NCBI GenBank assembly: GCA_911728435.2
Contig: OU452211.1
Location: forward strand, 7,608,428 to 7,672,427
Direction: 5' to 3'
Source of the DNA: Apoderus coryli
Lineage: Eukaryota > Arthropoda > Insecta > Coleoptera > Attelabidae
DNA: 64,000 nucleotides
Shown: positions 9,826 through 20,536 of the stretch, piece by piece
How the letters are laid out: every line of letters begins with the position of its first letter
Numbering within the stretch: position 1 is the first letter of the stretch
Notes under the pieces: generated by a model
The model's database searches: none
What the model was told of the DNA's origin: nothing
What the model saw: only the letters and a program-made list of their open reading frames with translations
Program-made: the position numbers and the translations under genes

Positions 9826-11320
9826 TATAGAAACCAATCAAATTACTTAATTTTAAGTCATGTGTCAAATTTCATCCAATCACCTCTGGATTACAGCGAT
9901 AATACCCTACACGTCGTGCTTTCAGTTTGGTGTTTTTTTTTACGTATTAAAAATTAATTAAACGTCAAACTGACAACTGGTTTAAAAATGTCGCGAAGAT
10001 TTGGTATTGCATATAACGATGATATTATATCAAAAAATACAATCAAATCAAAAAAATATGAATGGAAAATATTTCTGGAGTTTTGTGCGACCAGAGTATA
10101 CGAACTGAATGCTCAAACGAGTTTGCATAATTTGGCTAATATATTGAAAGATAATGCGGTAAATATGAGAAAAGCTGACGGAACTGAATATAAAGAAGCA
10201 ATTGCAAAAACAATTTGGAATACTACGAGTAGGCTACTCCAGGAAAAATACTTCAATGACTTCAAAATTGTATTCGACCCGTTTACCAGTGTGATATTCA
10301 AAAATGCGCGAGATGCAAGAAATGCAAAACGTAAAAGATTACAGCAGGATCCAAACAAACGAAAATGCAGTTAATCAAATTTGAGTTCAAGTGATTTGGC
10401 TAGAATCATTGGATTATGGGATGAATGTACACGAGAAGGTTTACAAATTTTTTTTTGCCATATTGTAGCTGTTGCGTTAGCTTGGCAAGGTGGTGAACCA
10501 GCTGATTGCCTTATAGATTATTTCACGATTGAGAAAAATAATGATGGAACGCCAACCAACAGAATTGAATACAATCCAATATTCAGTAAAACATGCCAAG
10601 GGGGATCGAAAAGTTGTACAAATAGTAAGTGGCTTGTTGCAAATATTGCAAACGAAAGCGCATGCCCTGTTCGGTTATTCCATAAATTATTGTCCAAAAG
10701 GGGGAAAAATATTACTTCCAGTCGCCTATTCTTGAGACCAAATCTTTTCTGGAAATCCGAAAGTGACACATGGTTTGACAATATACCAGTAGGCAAGAAC
10801 ACAATTAATATGTGGATCAAATCATCCGCGCAAGCTATTGGTTTGGACACTAAGTGTAAAAAGATATCCAATCATTCGAACAGATCAACTGCAGTTAGCC
10901 ATTTGACAAATAAAGGAATTCCTGAACAACAATTAATAAAAATAACAGGACATAGCAGCTCTAATTCAATTAAACCGTACTTGAATATTGCCATGGTGCC
11001 ATGGTGAAATAATCAACACCATGCGAGGAATTTCTTCAACAGTGGAAATTAACAATCCGTCAACTTCAGCAAACTCTTCTTCCAATTTAACATTTACCAA
11101 TTGTACTTTTCACAACTGTAGTTTTAAATAAAAATGAATAATATTTGTTTGATTAAAACTAATACATTTTGTATTGAAAATTATTAAACGTCAGATTCAC
11201 AATCAAATTTTCGATATCTACAAAATTAAAATTATCTTATCGAATACTCCTCGGGCCTTGATAAATACTCAAAATTTTGACATAGAGAATCCTTCAAGCG
11301 AGTTGCTCAAGGATAATAGT
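9826..11320 (+). mobile_element. Crypton-like tyrosine-recombinase element, copy 1
   Basis: The segment from about 9826 (GAAACCAATCAAATTACTTA) through the coding region to the left half of the palindrome at 11235-11320 is matched by the inverted copy at 30677-32145. The comparison therefore gives the minimum element. The shared ends are AT-rich and no long terminal inverted repeats are seen, as expected for Crypton elements, which integrate through a tyrosine recombinase. Confidence 0.75.
9988..11007 (+). pseudogene. Tyrosine recombinase of Crypton type, inactivated
   Basis: Two frames (9988-10374 and 10381-11007) lie in the same reading frame, separated by one TAA stop at 10372 where copy 2 has a serine codon. 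The N-terminal part (about 130 aa) is the likely core-binding region. The C-terminal part carries the recombinase boxes: box I reads LAWQGGEPADCL, where the catalytic Arg expected before GGE is Gln (copy 2 keeps WRGGE). Box II is HSNR (His-x-x-Arg). GHSSSNSIKPYL follows with the presumed Tyr nucleophile. The 11-residue stretch INMWIKSSAQA, lost from copy 2, is kept here. The stop codon and the missing Arg make this copy inactive. The family resembles DUF3504-type recombinases. Confidence 0.8.
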
Positions 11321-11405
11321 CCGCGGCCTGCGGCCTTGGGCTATTATCAAGCAACACGCTTTCGGCATTCTCTATGACAAAATTATCTCGGTATTATCAA
11401 GACCC
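11235..11405. repeat. Large imperfect palindrome (arms about 75 bp)
   Basis: The left arm (GGGCCTTGATAAATACTCAA onward) and right arm (ending ATTATCAAGACCCC) are reverse complements with scattered differences. They share CATAGAGAAT, GTTGCT and GATAATAG. The centre is the GC-rich CGCGGCCTGCGGCC at about 11322-11335. Crypton copy 2 has only one arm, ending in GGCCGC at 30677. The palindrome could be the Crypton terminus joined to an inverted copy of itself, or an independent foldback element. Confidence 0.7.
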
Positions 11406-11424
11406 CAGGGGTATTACTACTGAA

Positions 11425-11523
11425 ACTACAATGTGGAACAATCTGAAAATCAGGTGTAGTGGTTAGGTGGAACTAAGTACGCCATAATCGATCAAAACCC
11501 TTTCCGGTGGGACACGCGGTATA
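11425..11523 (+). repeat. Short dispersed repeat (CCGGTGGGACAC type), copy 1
   Basis: The tract containing GTGGAACAATCTGAAAATCA, then CATAATCGAT, and ending TTTCCGGTGGGACACGCGGT recurs at 55330-55442. In the second copy the first half is inverted while the GGTGGGACAC tail keeps the same orientation. A small inverted-repeat transposon with a flipped core would explain this. Confidence 0.5.
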
Positions 11524-12999
11524 TAAATGAACTACTTCTAACTCTCGTATGTACTTTAGTAGCTGTTTGTTGGGTGCTTGTGTTGCGAAAAATAGTCGCA
11601 TTGTTTGTTCCCTTTGCACACCCCAACGGAACGGCCATGGTGAAAATAACAATACCTAATGTCATTGGATGTCTGGGGCTGTATATTCATCAAGCTCTGA
11701 ATAATGAATAAATTATGCAATCTAGTGGGTAGACACCGTATATGCTAATGGGACAGGAGAAGCTGGGAGGACTAGCCCAACAACTAACTTCACATTATAT
11801 GTATTAGGTTTAGCTCAAGTTTGATTAATTGCATTTTGATTTTCAAGATTATCGAGTGACTTTATGCAAATCTACTGCGCATATGACTAGTGATGGGATT
11901 AACCATATATTTAATGCAAAGTTTGTTTTGTCATTTTTATTATGAAGCGTATGTAAATGGATTATTTCGTTGGTATTGATTATGGTTCTTTGTTATTGTC
12001 GTGGGATTGGTTTACCAGATTTGTCACAAAATTAGAATGATTGAATATATTCAATGTTGCACCGACAAATTTGATCTGGGGTTTCATCATATAAAATTGC
12101 TTTTACGCCTCTAATAATGTGAGCTTTACAGGGTTAAATTTCCTAAAAGTTTTATTCATGGGTACATTTTAAAAATATTGTGAATCTATACAGGGTGTTC
12201 CAAATATAAATAGTTTTGTTTTTTAAATGGATGCCCTGTATATGAATATATTTTTAGATTCCCCGTTCAAAATAAACCTAACTTTCATTAAAGTACATCT
12301 CACCTAAACCTGACAGTTTTTTAAATATTTTAATATTTATAAAAATATAGACATAATTTGAATGAAAAAATTCACACCTATTCGTTTGTTCTTTTTAATG
12401 CAGTCTGGGCTAATAGATATGCCCACTCATCACTTGTTACGCCAAATATAAAAAAACCCCAATACTAAATACAGGGTGTCCAATAATACAAGTTATATGA
12501 ACGTAAAATTTTATTCTAAATAACTTGTTTATTTCAAATGGAACACCTGGTATATGAGGTCAAAATTAGATGCACAAAGTAATTATCTGTCAATTATTAT
12601 AATACTTTCCTATGGATAACTCTTGACGTTTTCGTGGAAAATGCACATATTCATAATATTAGGCGAATTTTAGTTAGTTTCATGTAGACCACACTGTATT
12701 TGATGATGCAAAAATTAAAGTTAAAGTAAAGTTTTCCTATAGATATGTATATCTTTAATTTTGCATGGAAGAGGTACACATATTAATAATAATAGAAACA
12801 ATTTTCAAAATTATAATATTTATCCAGTCAGCCATGAGAATTTGAGAAGACAGAATACATTTTTTTTATTTTATATTTACTCTCAAATAGTCTGTTGAAA
12901 ATTCTTACCTAAGAGTTGAGAATTTTTCATAAAACAGTTTTTTATCTGTGACACTTGATTTAATTCAATTAATCAAAACTGCGAACCTATTCGCATATT
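11524..12999. other. No gene recognised
   Basis: Two ATACAGGGTGT motifs (about 12188 and 12470) occur, each preceding AT-rich sequence like the termini of the MITE at 15496. A less degenerate tract at 11540-11790 has mixed composition but no identifiable coding frame. Confidence 0.5.
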
Positions 13000-14008
13000 A
13001 TCAAAAACACATGTATTATCTCTTAATTTTAAATTTGATGATTTGCTATTTGAAAATAACCATATTAATAGTCCTAATTGTGTTAAATTTTTGGGACTCC
13101 AAATTGATTTAAAGCTTAAATTTTATGAACATGTTAAACTGTTGGGCAGGAAGGTATCATCTGGCTGTTATGCTTTGAGAGTTGTGACAGGGGCTCTTGG
13201 ACTGAAAGTTGCACGAAATGTGTATTTTTCTTTAGAGGAGGCGTATCTTCGATATGGAATAGCGTTCTGAGCCACTTGTCGCCAAACTTTGTTTAAGAGT
13301 ACTGCAAGCTGTAGAGAATTATTCAAAAAACATCGAATATTGACTCTTACATCACTTTTCATTTTAGAAACTGTATGTCTTATTCATAAAAATGTAAGAA
13401 ACATTAACAGCTCAGCTCAACCTAGTCACCCTTATCCCACGAGACTAGTTCAGCGGGTGCACTTGCCTATACCGAGGTCTGCCTTGGTAAAGAAATCACT
13501 CCTTTATGACGGTCGCAGAATGTACAATCATTTGCCGCCAAACTTGACGGCTGTAAAAAATCCCAAGCAATTTAGGGAGGCTGTTAAGCGCGTTCTTCTT
13601 GAGAAGGCCTATTACTCACTGGAGGACTACTTTGCTGATGCGTGGTAGTGTTTGTTTTGATTTTGTTGTGTTGATCCGCTTTTGGCTTGGTTTGATGATT
13701 TTAATGTATTATGTCTTTTCTGTTCTGCTACTTGCATTTATATATATATTTATGTTGTGTTGTTATTTACATATTTTACTTCATGAATGTTTGGGGGATT
13801 TGAGATTTTACTCTTGCCTTCCTACTAACACTGACAACATAATGTAGTAGGTTTACGTATGTTTTTAAAATATTTGTGTTATATTGTGTTTTAAACGATT
13901 AATTACATTAATCTTTTGTACTTGTATACGTCTTTGTTATATATTATTTTAAGTATGACTTTGTCTACAAGAACTTTTGTGATTCTTTTATGACAATAAA
14001 GTTAAAGA
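13000..14008 (+). pseudogene. Non-LTR retrotransposon fragment D (RT C-terminus)
   Basis: Plus-strand 3' half of a jockey-like element. It starts inside the RT thumb (THVLSLNFKFDDLLFENN, then VKFLGLQIDLKLKF) and runs on in the frame at 13043-13270. A stop and frameshift near 13270 lead to the frame at 13289-13648. Its C-terminus contains HPYPTRLVQRVHLPIPRSAL and SLLYDGRRMYNHLPPNL, the tail typical of these elements. The 3' untranslated part ends with GACAATAAAG at about 13990-14005. It is the same family as fragment C. The Asp-Asp box is absent through 5' truncation. Confidence 0.85.
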
Positions 14009-14024
14009 TATATTCCAAAGGAGA

Positions 14025-14389
14025 AAAAATAGACATGATTTTTCTCGGAGAATAGTCCAAAAACGATTTAATGGCATCGCGAGTTTATGCTCAAAGATTC
14101 CCGGCGCAAAATCATCCCAAAAAAGCGGTCTTCGAGAGACTGTTAAGGCAGTTTAACGAAAGCTACCACCCAAACACAGTACTAATACTAATATTGATTT
14201 TAAATCCTGTTGAATTTTATACATGGGCAGGAACAAAATCATCGAAAATGAAATCTTTTTTAATAGAGAAAATGAAGGAGCAAATAAACGAAGCGTTTAG
14301 AAGCGTTACACCGGGTTAAAGTTGTTGAAGGATTTAAGGAAAGGATTCAAATGTGCCTAGAATCCAATCATTTTGAACATGTGTTATAA
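14025..14389 (+). pseudogene. Tc1/mariner-type transposase remnant (internally deleted)
   Basis: The frame from about 14071 gives VYAQRFPAQNHPKKAVFERL, like the helix-turn-helix N-terminus (DUF4817-like) of a transposase family common in insects. The catalytic middle is missing. After 14240 the tail resembles the C-terminus: INEAFRSVTPG and, one frame over, KVVEGFKERIQMCLESNHFE ending near 14389. It is a deletion derivative with a frameshift and cannot encode an active enzyme. Confidence 0.6.
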
Positions 14390-15495
14390 AATTTATCAGT
14401 ATTTATGTATATCTTGTTATTAAATTTAAGTTAAAAATGTATTTATTTATTATGTTATTGTTTAAATATATAGTCAACAAATAAAAAATCCTATATTAAA
14501 ATCCTGTTTTCGTCTTCGCAGCTAAAATTGGGTTTCCGTCCTTAGTGCGAAAAAAAAACGTTAATGATCAAAATACTGCACCAGGGATAAGAAATCAGAG
14601 CAAGGCTATGTAGACTTATTACCCTCAAATCAAAGAGGGGATATGAATAAATTCATATAGGACATTCATAAAATGGATGGTTGATTTCCATATACCATCA
14701 TTTTGGTAATATATGCTGCTTGCAACATTGCCAGAAACTTTGAAAATATCTACAGAATCGAATCAAAATATTTACATACTATAAACTAAGGTAATCATGT
14801 ATAGTTTCTTTCTGTGAATCATCAACCCAACCCAAACATGTTTTGAGTAGAATATTTTAAAGATATGAATTAGGGGATGCGGCAGCGTTTAGTTTTCCAA
14901 ATTTTTCTCAAGATTAGCACCTACAAAAAATGATTTAAATAATTTAATGTTAACTTGGATTGTTCGCGCTTAAATATGTTTAAAAAAAGAAAGTAAAAAA
15001 AATGTGTTGACCATTAACAACTACGCCGGCCATTTTCCCATTGCACTGCATCACACGAAAAGCCAATAATTCATTTATTTAACATGAATTTCCCGTCTAG
15101 CGGCTCTGTTAAATAAGTAGGTACACTGCAGGCCAGGCAAACGCTAAAGTAACTAACTATTTATGTAAAACAGCGTAGGAAAATGAAGGCGAACAATAAT
15201 CGATGAATTTCCAACTTTGTTTGATGGTTGGTGTGCATGTATTTGAAACATTAGCAAGAGCAACCACTAATTTATGAATGCAATACATAAGTAAGTAGAT
15301 ATGCCATGCATACCCATGTAGTTAACTTGCATTTAGTCCAATTTGAATAAATTTTGTTTCACTCACTGTCAAAAAATATTTTTCAACATTTTTAGCTCTC
15401 CATATAATGTATTATACATACATACATTCTACAAGCAAAAATAAGATGTTTTTTTTTTCATATGAACATATATCGAAAAATGCTTCGTTTTTCAG
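14390..15495. other. No gene recognised
   Basis: AT-rich, no repeats longer than simple runs and no protein-like frame above background. Confidence 0.5.
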
Positions 15496-16035
15496 ATACA
15501 GGATGTTATTTGTAAATTCCTGATGATGGGTCTTTAGTAATATTTCCGAAACGCGTCTCGATATCAAAATGACATTTGGCACACTTACGTATCTTTGTAG
15601 GATAGGGAGAAGTTATTCTATCAACCCTTATACGCATTTCCACCCTGTTTCTTGTATTATCGTAGCCGTATAATACTGGCGAGGGTGCATAGAAATTTTC
15701 AAAGTCATTTATCTTGAAAACGGCTTCTTCTAGGTTATGAACCAAGTGAACATTATTTATGTACAAAAGTCTCAAATTTATTATTATTTTTAGAAAAAGT
15801 AAAAAAAGCGCACAAAAAAAAAGTTGGGACAAAATTTGTTCTGGCCCCCCAGCCTAACCCACCCCTGACAATTACCTAACCATGGTATATCATATTTTTT
15901 AATAATCCTACAAAGATACGTAAGTGTGCCGAATTTCATTTTGATATCGAGACGCGTTTCGGAAATATTACTAAAAACCCATCGTCAGGAATTTACAATA
16001 CAATTATTTTAAGCTAATTTCGGAACACCCTGTAT
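15496..16035. mobile_element. MITE with ~100-bp inverted ends
   Basis: The left end (ATACAGGATGTT, 15496) and right end (inverse of ATACAGGGTGTTCC, 16022-16035) are followed inward by long inverted arms. The phrases GAAACGCGTCTCGATATC and GCACACTTACGTATCTTTGT are present near 15550-15600 and inverted near 15905-15955. The centre (about 300 bp) has no transposase. The minus-strand frame at 15506-15832 runs across an arm and is a chance ORF. The arms also carry a CTGANGA...GAAAC phrase. This element ties the dispersed ATACAGGGTGT motif to a terminal inverted repeat. Confidence 0.7.
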
Positions 16036-16080
16036 ATGTATGCATATTTTTCTTTGTTTAGTCATGAACCATAATCCTTA

Positions 16081-16760
16081 TTAATTAATGGTAGACACAG
16101 TATCTAGTAATAAATAATTATCCATCCATCCTCGGTTGTGGAAAAGAGAATTTTGAGTAAGCAACCGAAATAAATATTCAGAAGTTCCTGATAGTAAAAG
16201 AGACTGAAGAAAACAAGGAAAACATTGGCGTTCTTTCAATTTTAACCATTCCAACTGTTTTATCCTTGGCGATACGCGATCACTACACCTTAGGTCATAA
16301 ATAAACTTCACACAGGAATTCTGCAACCTTTGAATCCTTGGAGTATTGTTAGAATTTAGACATGGACCATAAACTATATTGCCATAGTCAAAATAGGACA
16401 GAACTAAACTGTTGCATAACATTTTTCTCAAGGTTAAGGTTAAGATGCGTCGATTCGCATATAGACGTCTTAAAACACAATAGGCCATTCTTATTTTTGT
16501 GCTGTGCAATGTGCTGTTTAAAATAAAGATCCTCGTCAATATACAGATCCAGACTCTTCTTGAACACAACGCTTGTCAAAGGAAAATTTGGCTGGATACC
16601 AGCAATGTATCAGCGAATGCTAGCTTCAGGTTCTTAGGTCCAAAGAGCATATAACAGCTCTTTGATGGATGTAACTTCAATGAATGAGCCTCAGAGAATG
16701 CCAAGAACCGATCAAGCTCCAGATTCAATATTAAATTGGCACACTCCAAGTTAGACATCT
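16081..16760 (-). pseudogene. Non-LTR retrotransposon fragment E (RT C-terminus)
   Basis: Three minus-strand frames in series (16758-16576, 16579-16388, 16569-16081) reconstruct the post-catalytic part of an RT. They give HSLKLHPSKSCYMLFGP, then DLYIDEDLYFKQHI, then SYFDYGNIVYGPCLNSNN and RIQRLQNSCVKFIYDLR. The FDYGNIVYGPCL and RIQRLQ phrases are also in fragment G (VVYGPCLLNID, RIQRVQKSC), so E and G belong to one clade. Frameshifts and 5' truncation make it inactive. Confidence 0.8.
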
Positions 16761-16864
16761 TTGAAGAAATATAAATATACCTATTATCATTAGAATTGTA
16801 TTATTTTTAATAAACTAACGTAACAAATTAACTACTTTATTCAAAAATGTGAAAAAAAAAGTAT

Positions 16865-16937
16865 TCCCAGACCTGGGATTCGAACCCATAACTTTCCGCA
16901 TGCGAAGCGAACGCTCTATCAATGACGCCACAGTACC
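16865..16937 (-). tRNA. tRNA-Ala(CGC)-like sequence, probably degenerate or a SINE head
   Basis: On the minus strand a D-arm with box A (GCGTCATTGATAGAGC), an anticodon arm TTCGC-TTCGCAT-GCGGA (anticodon CGC, one G-T pair) and a T-arm GGGTTCGAATCCC lie at correct spacing, with a T run about 4 nt downstream (16854-16860) as a Pol III terminator. The acceptor stem does not pair (GGTACTG against GTCTGGG), so it is unlikely to be a working tRNA. It is either a tRNA pseudogene or a tRNA-derived SINE head. Confidence 0.55.
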
Positions 16938-17042
16938 CTCTTTGAAAATATTGTATTTTAATTGCAATAAGATACGTTTCACCTAACCGGTGAAATTTTA
17001 AACGCAATTTTCTCGAGAATTATAGGGGCAAATATTAAAAGT

Positions 17043-17470
17043 CTAAATCTACAAATACAAAAGTTTTTGCTCTTCCAAACTCTATCCGTGAACAATTTCA
17101 AATGCCAAATTTACGATTACTATACAGGGTATATCAAAAATAACATTTTTAATGATTTTGATTTTTTTGTTTTTTTCTAATTTTATGAAAATATTTTCAA
17201 AACCGTGATTTATTAAGCCGATTGTGCAAAAACAACTAATAAACCTTTTTCTCAAAGAGGTTAATTTCATAGCTACTTTTAAAATAATAAAATTAAAAAA
17301 ACAAGAAAAACAAAATCATTAAAAATATTATTTTTGATATACCCTGTATAGTAATTGTAAATTTTTTGAAATTGTTGTTTCGACACAAGCAGACGTTTTT
17401 ATAAAGAATGACTTTTTCTTCTAAATCTACAAATAAAAAAGTTTTTCCTCTTCCAAACTCTATCAGAGGA
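17043..17470. repeat. Nested repeat: inverted arms inside a direct duplication
   Basis: A 50-bp direct repeat (CTAAATCTACAAATA...CTCTTCCAAACTCTAT) occurs at about 17043-17095 and 17422-17470. Between them, arms of about 80 bp starting TTTACGATTACTATACAGGG (17109) and ending CCCTGTATAGTAATTG (17341-17356) are inverted. The junction carries the ATACAGGGTATATC motif. This is a 230-260-bp MITE with part of the flank duplicated. Open frames here are shadows. Confidence 0.65.
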
Positions 17471-17509
17471 CACATTGTATATAGGCTTTTAGTTTCTGAT
17501 TAATATTTA

Positions 17510-17700
17510 GAAAACATTAGGCGTAGGCAAGGGGTTTAAAAAAGGGTTTCAAAATGTAAAAAATTCATACGTTTTAAACTTTTCCGAAATATTGAATAAT
17601 TTTTCATTGATTTAACACATTAATCATTAAAAAAATTAGATGACATAGGTGTCCGAAAAGAGGGTAAGAAGGGGTTCAAAAAATTAAAACTATTAGAAAT
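17510..17700 (-). repeat. Inverted copy of the 5900-6540 repeat
   Basis: Reverse complement of the GAACGCC/AATTATTCAATA phrases: GGCAAGGGGTTTAAAAAAGG, ATTGAATAATTTTTCATTGA and GTCCGAAAAGAGGGTAAGAA. It is about two decayed units long. Confidence 0.55.
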
Positions 17701-19312
17701 ATGGAACAATTTAAATAAAAATTAAAAAACAAATATTTGGAAATATAGTCTTACAAAAAAGGAAAAACAAATATTACCTACTTAAATATGAAGAGCTACA
17801 ACAGTTTCTTTTTGTTGTTAGAGTACAAAATATTATTAAAATTGTTAGAAAAAAAATAAAAGTTTATTTTGATCAACATATTTTTCTGTACCGTGCAATT
17901 TTTGTTTCGTTTAAAAACTTCCTTCCTTCTTTTGTTCTCTCATAATATACATTCGCGTGCCGTATCTATTTTAACAACAAACCTACAATACACAACAATT
18001 TGAAGTATTTGGCAGCTGCCACTACGGTGGTCGCATTTCATTCGCCAATTTACAATCCGACACAGTCGCACTAGAAAAAACAACCACACTTTTAAAACAA
18101 TGCATCTTCCACTTCTGCTTATTCGCTTTTGTTTTTTCCCTTATTATGCATATACGCGTTGGGTTTTTTCTTCTTTTGTTTCGAGCAAGAGTGGTGTCGA
18201 CCCCCCTCAATGCTAATCGATGACGGCCTACCGCGACTGTAAAAAAATACCTTTATATTCTCTAAAAAGGTGTATCTCTCTTGGTGGGTTCAAATTCAAA
18301 AGTAAGTGTTATAGATACTTATTTATAAAATACCTTGTTATGGATAATGAGTCTGAGTTACCCTGTTGTTACACTCGAAGAGGAAGTATTAATTTATCAG
18401 TTTCAAGTAGATACGCGTGCGTGAGGTTGGCTATTGTTTCTTGTACGAAGTACGAGGGTGTGTTATTAATTGCCTGGAACAGGGAATAAGGGTAAGAAAA
18501 TAAATGCAATATTATTTTTCATTTTCAGTATATTAATTTGCCACCTTAATATAATTTCCAGGAAAATGCCTCAGAAATTTCTTCCTACAGAGTTCTTGTT
18601 TCGAAGCCCAATGCGTGCAGGACCGCTATCGCATCAAGACTCTTGTGTATTGGGCATTGTCGTGCAGGAGCAAGACACTTTTCATCAGTTTCCCCTTTCT
18701 TCTTTCTCTGATTGATTTTTTTTAACTGTCCTAAGATTGACGCGTAGCATCCTCTTCTATCTTATAATTAATACGGATGGATCTGTGGTGGTGTTGATTT
18801 AGTGCATCTCGCTGAAAGGGCCAAACTGCATGGAATTCCAAACAGCATCTTACAAATCAATGCGTCTAACATTATTAGTAAAAAGAAATATACCAAGACC
18901 GGCTCGATACTGCATAGTGAAACAACATTGTAATATTTTATAAACTTATAGAAGCAATTCAATTTTGTGGTACCTTTGAGCTCCCAATTGGAGTTTTGCT
19001 AATATCTTATGTTTTTGATAATGACCCTGCTCAATTAATGCAAACTGTAGAAATGAATTTATTATAATTATAATAAAACGCTTTAATATGCTTTTTAGAC
19101 TTTGAGTTTAATTTTACATTTTCTTAACGCGAATTATAACAAAACAAAATTTACGTCCAATGTGACTAAGAACCCACGTGATTGATGCAAAGCATCGTAG
19201 GCCAGCTCCAGCGTTCTGCTACTTGCCAGAAGATTACAAATAACCTCGGCTTCTTTCTATAAACTGATTACGAAGATCTTACTTTGGTTTACTGCTCAAA
19301 AGGTGTTTGTAA
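17701..19312. other. No gene recognised; mixed-composition sequence
   Basis: Frames at 18022-18210 (-), 18220-18489 (+) and 18470-18715 (+) have ordinary amino-acid composition, and 18000-18720 is less AT-rich than its surroundings. I recognise no domain, and the frames overlap on both strands. This could be ordinary unique host DNA. Nothing else is seen up to the mariner at 19315. Confidence 0.4.
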
Positions 19313-19314
19313 TA

Positions 19315-20113
19315 CGAGGGTTGCCTTTTATATTTCGGGATTTGGCAACCCTGGTGTTGCAATCTGGCAACTGACAGCTCTATCGTAAAGTTATGCATTT
19401 TTGAGGTTATACGTACTCAGAAAGTTTTGACATACGAGTGATATTTGTGTTGTTTACAGTAACTTAAAAGATTTATCTCGGCTCAAAAATGGAATTAAAT
19501 CGTGAACATTTTCGTGCGATTATGTTTTACAACTTTCGACGTGGATTAACTCAGCAACAGTGCATGGATGAACTTAATTCAATTTGTGGCGATCAAGCTC
19601 CATCAAGGACCAGTGTTTATCGATAGTATGGTGAATTCAATCGTGGTCGTAGTTCAATCCAAGACGAATTTCGTGGAGGTCGTCCAAAATCAGTTGTTGT
19701 TCCGAAAACCATTGATGCTATGCGTGAACTGATATTGCAAGATCGTCATGTGACCTATCAAGAGATTGAGACAACCTTAGACATTAGTGGGACCAGCATA
19801 CATTAAATATTGCATAAACATTTGACTGTCAAAAAAAATTGTTCGCGTTGGATCCCACACAATTTATTAATCGCTCAAAAAAAGGCTCGTGTGGTCAACG
19901 TTTTTCGACACCTGAAGAAGCGGTTGCTGCATTCAGAATGCATGTTTTGGAGATACCTCAATCAGAGTGGCAAAAGTGCTTCGACAATTGGTTCAAACGC
20001 ATGCAAAAGTGTATAGATCTTCATGGAGAATATTTTGAAAAACAATAAAGTGATTTTCGATGATTAATATTTGTTTTTGTTCTCTAATCCCGAAATATAA
20101 AAGGCAACCCTCG
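19315..20113 (+). mobile_element. Mariner element 1, internally deleted
   Basis: Flanked by TA (19313-19314 and 20114-20115), with terminal inverted repeats CGAGGGTTGCCTTTTATATT at both ends, so both ends are complete. The transposase starts at ATG 19489 (MELNREHFRAIMFYNFRRG). It has a TAG at about 19624 and a TAA at about 19804. It then jumps at about 19890 from the DNA-binding region (WIPHNLLIAQKKAR) to the C-terminus (frame 19839-20048, STPEEAVAAFRMHVLEIPQS ending in EYFEKQ). The whole catalytic Asp-Asp-Asp domain is deleted. It is a 799-bp non-autonomous copy of the same subfamily as 33601 and 50107. Confidence 0.9.
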
Positions 20114-20189
20114 TAACGTCCTTAAAATTAAGCAGAACTGATTATAATCATGTTATTAATCATTTCGAAATTCTGATGATGTTTTAGGA

Positions 20190-20535
20190 CCGTAACCTGG
20201 AAATGGACGATATATAAATTAAAATGACTCAAAAGCCAGTTTCATTTTAATGTGAAATGTGGACCACAAACATTACCATGAACCAAATATCCAAGGAAAA
20301 TTCATTTTAAATTTGAATTTCTCGAGGATCCTGATGTGCCCGAATATGGATATTATGGTAATTTGTTACTCCACCTCTGGTAAATAAGGACTCCTCCGTC
20401 CAAAGAATCTTATGTAAAAAGTCAGAATTTTCTTCCGTCGAGTTTAAAAGCCACTGCCAAATCTTATTCTTTTTTCAGCATCACTGGGATACAAATTCTG
20501 AACAGGATTCCAGAAATAATTTTTACAAAAAATAA
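20190..20535 (-). pseudogene. Tc1/mariner-type transposase remnant
   Basis: Minus-strand pieces, frameshifted, read NPVQNLYPSDAEK, then NKIWQWLLNS, then HKILWTEESLFTRGGVTNYH and NIHIRAHQDP. This is the catalytic-domain start of the insect transposase family with DES/TFTRDG-N-HN..W..ENP. The first catalytic Asp appears as Glu (WTEES). Further decayed sequence extends toward 20200. No terminal repeats were identified. The 14025 remnant is probably of the same broad family. Confidence 0.5.
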
Positions 20536-20536
20536 A

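Noticed and set aside
10518..10871. 117-codon minus-strand frame over the Crypton recombinase
   Set aside because: Shadow of the recombinase reading frame. The equivalent shadow appears over copy 2 at 31131-31457.
15506..15832. 108-codon minus-strand frame
   Set aside because: Runs through a MITE arm and its spacer. The arm is a non-coding inverted repeat present on both sides.
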